Positions 1-9,340 are shown, counted from the stretch's first letter. The stretch is DNA of 64,000 nucleotides from Parcubacteria group bacterium (GCA_943354045.1 CALRBF010000002.1:1-64000); one strand, 5' to 3'. Numbers and translations are program-made. The notes: generated by a model from the sequence alone, not told the origin.

Positions 1-1
1 G

Positions 2-169
2 GTGGCCATCATGGTGACTCTGCTGATGTACGATTGGAGTAAGCTCCCTTATGAGACGATCGGTGATGTTTGGACACACTACTGCCGCATGCAGGATGTG
101 CTACTGAACTTCATGACCGTTGAAGAGCTGTCAGAGGTACTTGCATACCATTCTGGCAAAAAATACTGA
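2..169 (+). CDS. C-terminal end of an unidentified protein (partial)
   Basis: An open frame enters from the left edge and stops at TGA 167-169, giving about 55 residues with no family I recognise. The reading is rich in Met, Leu and aromatic residues (it includes MYDWSKLPYE). It is followed 21 bases later by a good intrinsic terminator, which supports it as a real gene end. The stretch is visibly GC-richer than the following genes, like the one-gene modules at 29-30.6 kb and 38.2-38.5 kb. The start lies outside the window. Confidence 0.5.
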   Translation: MAIMVTLLMYDWSKLPYETIGDVWTHYCRMQDVLLNFMTVEELSEVLAYHSGKKY

Positions 170-190
170 TCAAAAAGTATCAGTAAATAA

Positions 191-222
191 GCGCATAACC
201 TTCGGGTGATGCGCTTTTTCTT
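191..222 (+). terminator. Intrinsic terminator with UUCG loop
   Basis: GCGCAT (191-196) pairs with ATGCGC (209-214). The stem continues as ACC/GGT around a TTCG tetraloop, and a T-rich tract follows. It ends the partial gene at the left edge. Confidence 0.85.
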
Positions 223-353
223 TTTGCTCTAAATCCCATTTGCGACGGGTTCTAATCTCTCTCCGCTAAATCCTTCTTTACTCCCCACAGCCCAATATGC
301 TAATATAGTAATAAGTATCTAAAGTCCCCCAATACCCAATACCCAATACACAT

Positions 354-1399
354 ATGATTGAAAAAGAAAATTCATTACAAGCAATTCTAAACAAAACCGT
401 TGATGGGAAAATGGTATTTGGGGCTTCATTTGGTATAAAAAAGGATGATTTTACTTGGTTTGGGGCTTCGGGTAATCTTTCCATTGATCAAAGTTATTTT
501 ATTGCGAGTACGACAAAATTATTTACAACTGCTATTATCCTATATCTCAAGTCAGAGGGTAAATTACAACTTGAAGACAAAATCAGTATATATTTGGATA
601 AGTCTATTATGAATGGCTTACATATATATAAAGGGAATGACTATTCAGATGAAATAACTATCAAACATCTTTTATCTCATACATCTGGACTGGCTGATTA
701 TTTTCAAGGAAAGGGAAAAGCGGAAAAAGTTTAGAAGATGATATCAAAAATGGGAATGATCAATTTTGGACTTTTGGACAAGCTATTGAGAGAACAAAAG
801 CAATGCCAACACTTTTTATTCCAGGGACAAAAAATAAAGCTAATTATTCTGATGCTAATTTTCAATTGCTGGGCAAAATTATTGAACTTATTACGAATAA
901 ATCCTATGATACTAATTGCGATGAGCTGATAATCAAGCCTATTAATTTATCTCATACGTACTTGTACAAAGATGCAACTGACAAGACACCGAAAACCCTA
1001 TATTATAAAGAGAATGAACTTGATATCCCGAAAGCTATGACTTCATTTGGTGCGGATGGGGGTATTGTATCAACATCTGCTGATATGCTTGTCTTTATCC
1101 AAGCCTTTTTTACGGGTTTATTATTCCCAAAAGAATATATAGACGACTTGCAAGAATGGAATAATATCTTTTTTCCTATGCAATCAGGAATAGGTATTCA
1201 TTTATTTAAACTTCCTTGGATTTTTAACCCTACGGGAGCTATGCCTTATTTTATAGGACATTCAGGACTTTCGGGTGCATTGGCGTATTATAGTCCAAAA
1301 GAGAATATATTTATCGTTGGGACGGTAAATCAAGTTGCATCTCCCGATATTTCATTCAGGACAATGATTAAATTGGCACAAATAGTCATGAGGAAATAA
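354..1399 (+). pseudogene. Serine hydrolase (beta-lactamase/class C PBP family), frameshifted
   Basis: Two reading frames together form one protein. The first (354-734) carries the SxxK nucleophile motif as STTK and the conserved LLSHTSGLADY. The second (usable from 722, first ATG 803, to 1399) carries the Tyr motif as YSD (YSDANFQLLGK) and the HSG motif in place of KTG (GHSGLSGALAY). The family consists of penicillin-recognising serine hydrolases such as D-Ala-D-Ala carboxypeptidases and esterases. The break lies in A-rich sequence at 710-727. Adding one A to the 4-A run at 715-718 makes the two halves continuous and gives a family-like join (GKGKSGKSLEDD). It is either a recent one-base deletion or a sequencing error. 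No signal peptide or clear SD is visible. Confidence 0.8.
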
Positions 1400-1456
1400 T
1401 TCGTAATGATGATATAATAATATTAAGTTAAAATATGTCGTATTATTATTAATTAT

Positions 1457-2482
1457 ATGGAAAAAGAAACTCATTATAATAGAATAGTAGGAGGTACTGA
1501 AGAAGATCAGGCAGAAGTGGCTGAGCGATTACAAAATGTTTTTGATACAAAGTCTGAATCTTTAGCTCAATATGAACTTGAAAAGTCACCAGAAGATATT
1601 GAATTAATTGGAATAACTCAAAGAATTGTAGACACTATTGTCACACAATATGGAGGTGATCCAAAAGAATTACCACTTGATCATATGTATATACTCAAGC
1701 TAGATAGTGTATTAAAAATTACAGAAGGCCGATTTGCTGGAGGTATTCATCAACCAATAGGTCTTAAAATTGGTGTTGAAAAAGAAGAGTCTCGTATATT
1801 ACTAGCAAGTACAATAGCTCATGAATTATTTCATCTCAAGTCATATAAGTCTGTCCGAGTTCTAGAAGATAGCTACCAAGTATACCGTAGCGGACTACAG
1901 ATGACTGATGTAAAAAGCTCAAGTGAATTAACTGGTAAAGAAAAGGTATATTTTTCTCATCTCGAAGAGGCTATTGTTGCGGAATGTACTAAAAAGTTTT
2001 TAGATGAATTAGGTGAAGAATCTTTCTTTGCTGAAGAATATACACCTTTGTCTCAACTAAAAGATTGGTTAGTTAAATATTATCAACGAATAAATGTTCC
2101 CAAACATATAATCAAAGAGTTTGAGGATGGGTTGAAATATATCCCAAATCCACAATTTTATGTCGATAAAGTACTTAATTTTTCTGAAGATGAGAATGAA
2201 AGAGAAGACTATGCTGTCGGGCTATTTAATAGTCTAAGTGCACAGGGATTAGTAATTGGGTTAGAGAGAAATAAAGAAAGAAATAAAATGTATGAATTAT
2301 TGGATAAATTAGTGATTAATTCTCAAGGTAAATTTACAGATAGAGAAGAGATATTTGATATTTTTGCGAGAGCTAACTTTTCTGGTAATTATTTACCCTT
2401 GGCAAGAGTCGTAGAAGATATTTTAGGGAAGGGTTCATTTAGAGAGATTGCTGAGGAGTTTGGGTTAAATATAAATAAGTAA
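1457..2482 (+). CDS. HExxH zinc-metallopeptidase-like protein
   Basis: 341 residues. HELFH at residues 122-126 is a classic HExxH zinc-binding and catalytic motif in a predicted helix (STIAHELFHLKSYK). About 45 residues later, LEEAIVAE (169-176) offers a glutamate as the third ligand in the gluzincin manner. No signal peptide or membrane segment is visible, so it is probably cytoplasmic. The N-terminal 50 residues are acidic and polar. I do not recognise a named family. Peptidase function is inferred from the motif alone. It stands alone, in the opposite direction to the two genes that follow. Confidence 0.6.
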   Translation: MEKETHYNRIVGGTEEDQAEVAERLQNVFDTKSESLAQYELEKSPEDIELIGITQRIVDTIVTQYGGDPKELPLDHMYILKLDSVLKITEGRFAGGIHQPIGLKIGVEKEESRILLASTIAHELFHLKSYKSVRVLEDSYQVYRSGLQMTDVKSSSELTGKEKVYFSHLEEAIVAECTKKFLDELGEESFFAEEYTPLSQLKDWLVKYYQRINVPKHIIKEFEDGLKYIPNPQFYVDKVLNFSEDENEREDYAVGLFNSLSAQGLVIGLERNKERNKMYELLDKLVINSQGKFTDREEIFDIFARANFSGNYLPLARVVEDILGKGSFREIAEEFGLNINK

Positions 2483-2492
2483 ATTTCATTTT

Positions 2493-3209
2493 TTAAAACA
2501 CCCCCTTCAAAAACCTCTTACGCTTATCCTCCTCCATTCTCTCAATGGCATAACGGAGGGTAGTGCGGGGGATATTGGGATAATTCTCTTGGAGAAATTC
2601 TTCTACTCGAGGGGCATCTTTTTTCCAGGCTTCTCTCAAAGCCCAGCCTACAGCTTTATGCATTAAGTCTTCCGTATCTGTGAGTAAAATTTTAGACAAT
2701 CTCAAGGTATCATCAATATTCCCTTTATGAATAAAATAAAAGGTAGAGATAATAGCTACTCTTCGCTCCCAGAGAATAGGGGAGTTAGCTAATGTGTCGA
2801 GTATATCTTTCTCCTGTATCCCATCATATATGGCTTTACCGAGTATATAATGAGCTGAGAGGTCTACCAGATCCCAATTATTGATAAACGGGACATTGAC
2901 AATATACAGTTTTGTTATATCTTTTTGAGCTTCTGGATTTGCTTTTTTATTCTGATTGACGAGTATTATGAGAGCACATAATCTATCCTCGTGAATAGGG
3001 GAATGGAGTAGTGATTCTATCTCATTTAAGGAGATAGCTTTGTATTCTCGGGCAACTTTCCTGACATCGGGATTAGATACTCCAATAAATTGATCTCCCT
3101 CTCCATATTGCCCTTTTCCTGTCTTAAAGAATCTCTCTACATTGATTTTCCTCTCGGGACTAGCATATTGGCGAAGGGAGTCTTGTATATTTTTGATGAT
3201 AGTTTTCAT
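2493..3209 (-). CDS. AlkD-like DNA alkylation repair protein
   Basis: 238 residues matching the HEAT-like-repeat DNA glycosylase family (AlkD/AlkC), which removes N3- and N7-alkylated purines. Family-typical segments are FIGVSNPDVRKVAREY near residue 42, NNWDLVDLSAHYILG in the middle, ERRVAIISTFYFIHKG, and LMHKAVGWALREAWKKD with TTLRYAIERM near the C-terminus. The length is normal for the family. It lies just after the kinase-like gene on the same strand (8-bp gap) and is probably co-transcribed with it. The name rests on sequence pattern; substrate is not shown. Confidence 0.85.
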   Translation of the reverse strand: MKTIIKNIQDSLRQYASPERKINVERFFKTGKGQYGEGDQFIGVSNPDVRKVAREYKAISLNEIESLLHSPIHEDRLCALIILVNQNKKANPEAQKDITKLYIVNVPFINNWDLVDLSAHYILGKAIYDGIQEKDILDTLANSPILWERRVAIISTFYFIHKGNIDDTLRLSKILLTDTEDLMHKAVGWALREAWKKDAPRVEEFLQENYPNIPRTTLRYAIERMEEDKRKRFLKGVF

Positions 3210-3217
3210 ATGAATCT

Positions 3218-3733
3218 TTACCCCAACTTTTCTATATATTCTTTTACATGAGTATATGCAATATTGATACGATTTATAAAATCTTTATCTGTGATATGAA
3301 GATTAATGTCATCTTCATATTGCTCTAAGAAATCATTATGATCTTGAATAAAGGTATCGAGTAATGGTATTGCATCATAATATTTTGTTGTTTGATATAG
3401 GTTGAGTAATAATTCCTTACTAAAATCAAGACTGATTATATAAGTTTCATATTGTGTTTTTATAATATATTCTTGTTTATCTTTCCAGCCTCTGTCTATA
3501 CTCGCATCATAAATAAATGGTATCCCACTATCGAATATTTCTTTTAATCGTAAATCTCGTCTTCTAATATATTCTTCCTCATCTAAAAATCCCATATCTC
3601 CTTTTACTTCCGATCTAATAGCATCATTATTAAATATTGGTAAATTCAATTTGATACTTAAATAATGAGCTATGGGAGTCTTAGAACTACCTATTGCTCC
3701 AGCAAATGTGATAAAAAACTTTTTCTTATACAT
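3218..3733 (-). CDS. P-loop kinase-like protein (AAA_33-type)
   Basis: 171 residues. The N-terminal segment FITFAGAIGSSKTPIAHYL (from about residue 7) is a Walker A loop of the GxxGSxKT type seen in small nucleotide or metabolite kinases. It is followed by LPIFNNDAIRSEV, where a kinase would have its second nucleotide-proximal acidic residue, and IPFIYDASIDRG, a plausible Walker B-like strand. The substrate cannot be told. It is first in a two-gene minus-strand unit with the AlkD-like gene, divergent from the nucleoside hydrolase gene across a 74-bp gap. Confidence 0.6.
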   Translation of the reverse strand: MYKKKFFITFAGAIGSSKTPIAHYLSIKLNLPIFNNDAIRSEVKGDMGFLDEEEYIRRRDLRLKEIFDSGIPFIYDASIDRGWKDKQEYIIKTQYETYIISLDFSKELLLNLYQTTKYYDAIPLLDTFIQDHNDFLEQYEDDINLHITDKDFINRINIAYTHVKEYIEKLG

Positions 3734-3754
3734 ATGTTATATTAATTATATTTA

Positions 3755-3783
3755 ATTATAGCATATCTCAACTATGATATACT
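3755..3783. promoter_or_regulatory. Divergent extended -10 promoters
   Basis: On the minus strand TGC-TATAAT (complement of 3755-3763) faces the kinase-like gene. On the plus strand TGA-TATACT (3775-3783) faces the nucleoside hydrolase gene. Both have an extended -10 and no strong -35. Confidence 0.55.
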
Positions 3784-3807
3784 ATATACATAATAATATA
3801 ACCTAAT

Positions 3808-4224
3808 ATGAAAATATATTTTGCAGGATCAATTAGAGGGGGACGAGATGATAAAGATCTTTATGCTCAAATTATACAAAAACTTGAAGCTTATGGTACG
3901 GTATTAACGGAGCATATTGGAGATAGTGAATTAACTACTTTTGGGGAACAAGACTCTACTGATATTGATATTTATCGGCGGGATATGAATTGGCTGAATG
4001 AATCAAATATTGTGGTGGCTGAGGTCACTACTCCCAGTTTAGGAGTTGGTTATGAAATTGGGCAAATGGAGGGTAAAAAACCTATATTATGTCTTTTCCG
4101 TGAACAAGCAGGGAGAAGATTGTCCCCAATGATTGGAGGGAATGCTAATTTGCAAGTTCAAGAGTATAAAACTATTGAAGATATCGATAATATTCTGGAT
4201 AGTTTCTTCAAAAAATTAGTGTAA
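3808..4224 (+). CDS. DNPH1/RCL-type 2'-deoxynucleoside 5'-phosphate N-hydrolase (nucleoside 2-deoxyribosyltransferase family)
   Basis: 138 residues. It begins MKIYFAGSIRGGR, the hallmark start of the RCL/DNPH1 branch of the nucleoside 2-deoxyribosyltransferase superfamily. It continues with the catalytic-type acidic segment DIYRRDMNWLNESNIVVAEVTTPSLGVGYEIG, in which the glutamate of GYEIG is the expected nucleophile. Members cleave the N-glycosidic bond of deoxynucleoside monophosphates and help clean the nucleotide pool. The next gene starts 15 bp later on the same strand, so the two may share a transcript. Confidence 0.85.
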   Translation: MKIYFAGSIRGGRDDKDLYAQIIQKLEAYGTVLTEHIGDSELTTFGEQDSTDIDIYRRDMNWLNESNIVVAEVTTPSLGVGYEIGQMEGKKPILCLFREQAGRRLSPMIGGNANLQVQEYKTIEDIDNILDSFFKKLV

Positions 4225-4239
4225 TACTATAAACTTACT

Positions 4240-4602
4240 ATGACTACTACCGCACAGCATGATGAGAGAATGGCTAAAATGAGTTTTGGTTTAGTTTACC
4301 CTCTGTATATACAGAAAGTTGAGAGAAAGGGAAGAACTCAAAAAGAATTAAATCAAGTCATAACATGGCTTACTGGATATGATGATAAGGAGATAAAAGA
4401 ATATGCCGACTCTGAAATATCCTTTGAGCAATTTTTTGCTGATGCCAAATTAAATCCAAATGCTCATCTCATCACGGGTCTTATTTGTGGATATCGGGTT
4501 GAGGAGATTAGCAATCCATTGACTCAAAAAGTTCGATATTTAGATAAATTGGTGGATGAACTCGCAAAGGGGAAGTCTATGGATAAAATTCTACGGGCAT
4601 AA
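4240..4602 (+). CDS. DUF2200 family protein
   Basis: 120 residues. The pattern matches the DUF2200 family: MSFGLVYPLYIQKVERKGRTQKEL near the start, the VITWLTGYD segment, a central AHLITGLICGYRVEEI and the C-terminal VRYLDKLVDELAKGK with a final KILR. The function of the family is not known. It is a small soluble protein. It sits between the nucleoside hydrolase and GT39 genes with 15-bp gaps on both sides and looks like the middle gene of a short operon. Confidence 0.8.
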   Translation: MTTTAQHDERMAKMSFGLVYPLYIQKVERKGRTQKELNQVITWLTGYDDKEIKEYADSEISFEQFFADAKLNPNAHLITGLICGYRVEEISNPLTQKVRYLDKLVDELAKGKSMDKILRA

Positions 4603-4616
4603 AAGTTAAAAATACT

Positions 4617-6161
4617 ATGAAATATTTTATAAAAAAACAATTTGCCATTCTAGCTATCGTGATTATACTCTTAACCGGAATTCGATTAATTGGATTTGAA
4701 AAAGAAGGGGTTACTTATGATGAGCCGGTATATGTACAGGCGGGGAGGGATTATATAAAAGCTCTTAGTCGTTTAGATTTTTCACAAGAGTCCTGGTCTT
4801 TTAATAAAGAGCATCCTCCCGTGACTAAATATGTATATGGAATAGCAGAAGTTGGGCATATTGGGATGCAAAAAATATCTAATTGGGGTGATGATGTCTC
4901 TGATATATATACTTTTGCTCGATTAATGAGTGTATTACTTGGATTGGGTACTTTGGTATATGTATTCTTTTTGGCTCGTTTTTATCTCAATTTCTGGTTA
5001 TCTATATTAGCGGTGATTGTAGTAGGTCTGAATCCACTCTTTATTGCTCATACGCGCTTGGCGGGACATGAGTCAGTATCGCTATTCTTTGTGACAGGAA
5101 TGTGGTATTGGTATCTCTTATACAAAAAAACTCAGTCAAGAAAGCATTTTGTGATAATGAATCTTCATGCCATATTAGCATTTAGTACTCGATTTAATAA
5201 TGTCCTTGCGATGTTTCCGATTTGGATATGGGAGACAATATCTTGGTGGAAGAATTTATCTCAAAAACCTAATTGGAAGGCAAAAATTCCTTGGGTATTA
5301 ATATGGTTACCTATCAGTATTTGGATAGGATTATTCATTATATTTCCATATTGGTGGACAAGTCCAATTGAAAGTATACAATCCACTTTCAATCATTGGG
5401 GGGGAGACCCAAAAGAATTATTTTTTGGAGAAGTACGAACTAGTCCCTTGATTTATTATCTCGTATATTTTACCGCTCAAACTCCTTTAATTATTATTTC
5501 TCTGGGCTTATTCCAAATAATATCTCTATTGTTTCGATATCCCCGCTATAAAGGAAAAGAGCTTTTTCTCATAGCAATATTTGGAATATGGCTTCTTTGG
5601 TCTTTTTCGCCGATTAAACAAGGTGGGATGAGATATGTACTCCCCTTATATATTCCTTTTTCTATTCTGGTAGTATTGGCAATACAGCAATTATTGGGAA
5701 AATATAAAAAAATATTGATTGGAGTATCAATTCTCATTATTACTTATCTTGGTATACAGTTGCGTATAGTATATCCTTTTTATCTAGATTATTATAATGA
5801 AGTTACTGGTGGACCTGCTCAAATATGGGAGAAGAATATATTGCCTATCGGATTCTGGGGGCAGGGGACATTGGAAATTATTAGTTCTCTCAATAAATGG
5901 GTTAAACCTGGGGAATCAGTAGGATTCTATACGCTATTAATGCCAGAGCATAAACTTACTTCTTTTCTTCCTGATAAAGTTAATGGTATTTATAAAATAG
6001 ATAAAAATGCTTTATTCCAAGCTGATTGGATTTTGGAGCAAAGCTTTTTTACCGATAATTATGAGCCTATTCCTGAATATTATACTCGTGTACATACATT
6101 TTATGGAGCTAATAATGCACCCTTATTTTATCTATATAAAAATCATACCATATTAAAATAA
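4617..6161 (+). CDS. GT39-like membrane glycosyltransferase
   Basis: 514 residues with a single N-terminal membrane helix, then a luminal/periplasmic loop containing the acidic pair YDEP (D35-E36) and the EHPPVTKYVYG motif near residue 65. About ten further hydrophobic segments follow. This arrangement is typical of glycosyltransferase family 39 / PMT-like enzymes, which move a sugar from a polyprenyl-phosphate donor to an acceptor outside the membrane. The C-terminal 130 residues are less hydrophobic and may face outside. Acceptor and sugar cannot be inferred. It is close to two other envelope genes and may serve surface glycosylation. Confidence 0.8.
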   Translation: MKYFIKKQFAILAIVIILLTGIRLIGFEKEGVTYDEPVYVQAGRDYIKALSRLDFSQESWSFNKEHPPVTKYVYGIAEVGHIGMQKISNWGDDVSDIYTFARLMSVLLGLGTLVYVFFLARFYLNFWLSILAVIVVGLNPLFIAHTRLAGHESVSLFFVTGMWYWYLLYKKTQSRKHFVIMNLHAILAFSTRFNNVLAMFPIWIWETISWWKNLSQKPNWKAKIPWVLIWLPISIWIGLFIIFPYWWTSPIESIQSTFNHWGGDPKELFFGEVRTSPLIYYLVYFTAQTPLIIISLGLFQIISLLFRYPRYKGKELFLIAIFGIWLLWSFSPIKQGGMRYVLPLYIPFSILVVLAIQQLLGKYKKILIGVSILIITYLGIQLRIVYPFYLDYYNEVTGGPAQIWEKNILPIGFWGQGTLEIISSLNKWVKPGESVGFYTLLMPEHKLTSFLPDKVNGIYKIDKNALFQADWILEQSFFTDNYEPIPEYYTRVHTFYGANNAPLFYLYKNHTILK

Positions 6162-6213
6162 GTTTACTTATTTTATAATTTGAACTATACTATAAATAGT
6201 AAATAAAATAAAT

Positions 6214-6654
6214 ATGACAATATTAAAATTTTTAACTCTATTCTTAGTCCTATATGTGTCTGCTAATATATCTTGGTGGGGATGGCAAGAATTTATTAAT
6301 TATGAGGATACTCAAACAGCTCGATCACTAAATAATACCATTAATATAAGCTATTCTGTAATTCAAGAAAAAGGACAGGATTTAGACGAATTAAAAATTG
6401 ATCTTAATCAAGAAAAATCAACCTTAGATGAATTATTCTCTAGTAAAAAAATAGCTCAATATAATGAATTAGTACCTAAATATAATAAGTCTATTGATAG
6501 GTTCAATGTCAAGAAAGATGAATATGATCAATTAATTGAGACTCATAATATGTATGTGCGTCAAATGAATGAGTTAATAAATAAATCAAGTGTTCGTACC
6601 TTTCTCTTTCCTATACCACCTTATAAAAAACCTCTTGTTGAAGAATTAAAATAG
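6214..6654 (+). CDS. Small membrane-anchored coiled-coil protein
   Basis: 146 residues. Residues 3-22 form a hydrophobic helix (LKFLTLFLVLYVSANISWWGW). Residues 50-125 are charged and heptad-like, rich in Glu, Lys, Leu and Asp, so a coiled coil is likely. The end is basic and Pro-rich (FPIPPYKKPL). No named family is recognised. Its stop codon TAG at 6652-6654 shares its final G with the GTG start of the acyltransferase gene, so the two are translationally coupled and may work together at the membrane. Confidence 0.6.
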   Translation: MTILKFLTLFLVLYVSANISWWGWQEFINYEDTQTARSLNNTINISYSVIQEKGQDLDELKIDLNQEKSTLDELFSSKKIAQYNELVPKYNKSIDRFNVKKDEYDQLIETHNMYVRQMNELINKSSVRTFLFPIPPYKKPLVEELK

Positions 6655-7844
6655 TGGATATTTTTCAAGTTCAAAGTCAATATCTATTAGAGTATCTTGT
6701 GATGATTATAGGTACTCTAATTTTACTTATAATACCTCGATACTCTAAATTATTCTGGAATATTGACACTAAAGATATTAATATCTTTCCTCAAAAAAGA
6801 CTTACTTCTATTGATACTCTCAAAGGAATTGCTATTATCGGTGTGATTATTATTCACGCTTGTTATCTTTTGGCATTTGAATACAATACCCTTTTTGATA
6901 GTATATTATTAAGTGTTATCAATAATATATTTCGATTTGCTATTCCTGTTTTTTTGTTTACATCTGGATTGTTATTAAAGCCTTTTATATGGAGTAAGGC
7001 GGGCATTATACAATTTTATGGAAGTAAAATTATTCGTATTGCAATACCTTATATCATTATCACTACGATATTATGGCAAATAGGGTATAGTGGAGATATT
7101 ACTCTTCCCAAACTCCTTATATCTGGAGAAGCAGCTATACCCTTTTATTTTATCCCGGTATTATTCCAATTATATTTACTATATCCGCTACTAGATTATA
7201 TTCGTAAAATTAGTCCCAAATATCTCCTTATAGGGGTTCTTAGTATTTCTCTCATATCTTTTTTTATCCCCGATACATGGTATTTATGGGATATACCCTT
7301 ATGTGGACAATATCTTATATTCTTTGTATATGGAATGGTAAGAAAAAATATTTTTAGTGAAGCCCCATCTTCAATCTGGCAAGAATTAATTTGGATATAT
7401 TTTGCTTTACAGACCTCTATTATTGTCTTACTCCCATATCTTAATCTTAGTAAAACAATAGTAACGTCTTTATCATTTTATAATGTTCAGATATTTTTTG
7501 GTTTTGCCATTATATTTATAGTATGGAATTATTTTCAAAAATCTAATCCCATAGCTACTATGATTCAAAATATAGTATCTCCTTTAGGGCATATTAGTTT
7601 ATGGATATTTTTATTTCATTTTCCCATACAACAAATTATTTTTATTGTACATCCATTTTCAAATCAATTATTAATAGTACAAGTTATTCTCTATACCCTT
7701 ATAACATTAATTATTACTCTCCCTATTTCTTTCGGATTTGCATATGTATACCGTAATATTGAGCTCATTTTCATACCATTATTAAAAAAGAATATGTACT
7801 TGCAAAACATAGTCATTATGATATACTATTTTTATAATAATTAA
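6654..7844 (+). CDS. Acyltransferase 3 family membrane protein
   Basis: 396 residues with about ten membrane segments. The segment RLTSIDTLKGIAIIGVIIIH holds the family signature, ending in the catalytic-type histidine near residue 68. Members (OafA/YrhL/NodX type) transfer acetyl or other acyl groups to surface glycans. Here one additional hydrophobic helix precedes the signature, so the protein has an N-terminal extension of about 45 residues. The start is GTG, overlapping the previous stop by one base. No nearer start exists that would keep the signature helix intact. Confidence 0.8.
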   Translation: MDIFQVQSQYLLEYLVMIIGTLILLIIPRYSKLFWNIDTKDINIFPQKRLTSIDTLKGIAIIGVIIIHACYLLAFEYNTLFDSILLSVINNIFRFAIPVFLFTSGLLLKPFIWSKAGIIQFYGSKIIRIAIPYIIITTILWQIGYSGDITLPKLLISGEAAIPFYFIPVLFQLYLLYPLLDYIRKISPKYLLIGVLSISLISFFIPDTWYLWDIPLCGQYLIFFVYGMVRKNIFSEAPSSIWQELIWIYFALQTSIIVLLPYLNLSKTIVTSLSFYNVQIFFGFAIIFIVWNYFQKSNPIATMIQNIVSPLGHISLWIFLFHFPIQQIIFIVHPFSNQLLIVQVILYTLITLIITLPISFGFAYVYRNIELIFIPLLKKNMYLQNIVIMIYYFYNN

Positions 7845-7858
7845 ATAAATATAATACA

Positions 7859-8419
7859 ATGGAACCAGAAATCACCCCCAATGCACCCGTAGAACAAACA
7901 GCACCTAAAGTTTCAAAGTTCACTATTATTCTTATTGCATTAATAGTTATTTCTGCTGGTTTTTTAGGATATCTTGTATATAAATCTAATGCGGAATCAA
8001 ATACAACTACTCCATCAACTGATTCTGAAACAATAGCTGAACCAGTACCTACTACGAATACTCCAGGAACCACTTCATCAACTGATACATCTGCTCCTGT
8101 CACCCCTCTTCCTACTACAGTTCCTCTAGCTGCATCTACTTCTTCAACAAATGTTGTTCCTAGTGGAAAAAGTTTTACTGCAGCTCAAGTTGCTGAGAAA
8201 AATACTAAAACTTCTTGTTGGACTATTATTGATGGTAATGTATATGATATCACTGCATATGTACCAAATCATCCGGGTGGAGAAGCTGAGATACTTGAAA
8301 TTTGTGGAAAAGACGGAACAGTATTATTTGCAAAACCTATGGAGCATAAAGAAGGTAGTGCAAGTGATATTCTTGCAGGATTTAAAATTGGTACATTAGC
8401 TGAAGCAATACAAAATTAA
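7859..8419 (+). CDS. Membrane-anchored cytochrome b5-like heme-binding protein
   Basis: 186 residues. After a short N-terminal tail there is one membrane helix (about 21-41), then a Thr/Pro/Ser-rich linker (45-100), then a compact cytochrome b5 fold domain (105-180). The domain holds the heme-ligand motif HPGG at 138-141 and a second candidate axial histidine at residue 163 (MEHKEG). SCWTIIDGNVYDITAY is the typical strand before the heme pocket. A Cys precedes it and a second lies in EICGKDG. The domain should sit outside the membrane and could carry electrons. Two shorter relatives follow directly, so this is the intact member of a tandem family. Confidence 0.85.
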   Translation: MEPEITPNAPVEQTAPKVSKFTIILIALIVISAGFLGYLVYKSNAESNTTTPSTDSETIAEPVPTTNTPGTTSSTDTSAPVTPLPTTVPLAASTSSTNVVPSGKSFTAAQVAEKNTKTSCWTIIDGNVYDITAYVPNHPGGEAEILEICGKDGTVLFAKPMEHKEGSASDILAGFKIGTLAEAIQN

Positions 8420-8423
8420 ATAT

Positions 8424-8948
8424 ATGGCAGATACATTTAGTACACCAGAGCTTTCCCCAAAAACAACCATATCTAAAAATGTTATCATACTTATAGCACT
8501 TATTATTCTTGCAAGTATTGGACTTGTTATTACTATAGGTATGCAGAATAAAAATAATACTCTTAACCCAGTAGTTGAACAAAACAAAGTAACTCCGGTC
8601 AATACTGATATAGCAAATAATTCGGGTACAAATAGCCCAAACCCAGTTGAGAAGGAATATTTAGGTAAAAGAATGCCTGAAGAGGTACCTAATATTGTAA
8701 TCACAAAAAAACAATTAGAGTCAAATTCAAAGCGAGAATCTTGTTGGACCATAGTAGATGGTATTGTATATAATCTCTCAAGTTTTATCGAAACTGATTT
8801 AGCACAACAGTTAAAAATTAAAGACACAGATATTTGTGGAAAAGATGGAACTCAAATTTTAGCTGAGGAAAGATATTATCCTCCTCCTATAGGAGGGTAT
8901 AATATCCTGAACCCTTATTCAAGTCCAATCGGTACATTAGAACAATAA
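8424..8948 (+). CDS. Degenerate cytochrome b5-like paralogue lacking heme ligands
   Basis: 174 residues with the same plan as the preceding protein: helix at about 19-40, a polar Asn/Pro linker, then a domain that still shows SCWTIVDGIVYNLSSF (106-121) and DICGKDGTQIL (137-146). The HPGG loop is replaced by FIETDLAQQLK and the second histidine is gone, so heme binding is unlikely. The two cysteines that flank the pocket are kept, which suggests the fold, perhaps with a disulfide, is still selected. It starts 4 bp after the previous stop, so the genes are co-transcribed. Confidence 0.75.
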   Translation: MADTFSTPELSPKTTISKNVIILIALIILASIGLVITIGMQNKNNTLNPVVEQNKVTPVNTDIANNSGTNSPNPVEKEYLGKRMPEEVPNIVITKKQLESNSKRESCWTIVDGIVYNLSSFIETDLAQQLKIKDTDICGKDGTQILAEERYYPPPIGGYNILNPYSSPIGTLEQ

Positions 8949-8969
8949 TTAATAGCTAATAAATATATT

Positions 8970-9284
8970 ATGGCAGATACATTTGGAACACCAGAAATTT
9001 CACCAGAAACAACAGTACAATCTAGTAATAATTCTCGTACTATTGTTATATTGTTAATTCTTATTATTGGAGGAGGTGCTGTGCTTGGTTACCTTTTATA
9101 TAGACAAAATCAAGAGCCTGATCCTGTATTAGAAGAGGTTACTGAGAGTGTTGAAATTCCAACAACTCCTGTGACGGGGATATCAGCACCAGCTGCAACT
9201 CCAACAACTCCTATTACAGATAATAGTGCTGGTGGAACTCTTCCTGAAAATACTCCAGGGGGAACAGTAAACCCAGCTGAATAA
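8970..9284 (+). CDS. Third paralogue: membrane anchor and linker only
   Basis: 104 residues. The start MADTFGTPEISPETT is nearly the same as that of the preceding gene (MADTFSTPELSPKTT), at DNA level too. It is followed by one membrane helix (about 24-43) and a Thr/Pro/Glu-rich tail that ends at residue 104 with no cytochrome b5 domain. It is either a truncated duplicate or a functional membrane anchor peptide. Its frame is clean and there is no broken b5 remnant after the stop. Confidence 0.6.
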   Translation: MADTFGTPEISPETTVQSSNNSRTIVILLILIIGGGAVLGYLLYRQNQEPDPVLEEVTESVEIPTTPVTGISAPAATPTTPITDNSAGGTLPENTPGGTVNPAE

Positions 9285-9340
9285 TAGCTTGTCAAAACTT
9301 GATTTTTATGTCATAGTAGGAGACGAATATATCATATACT

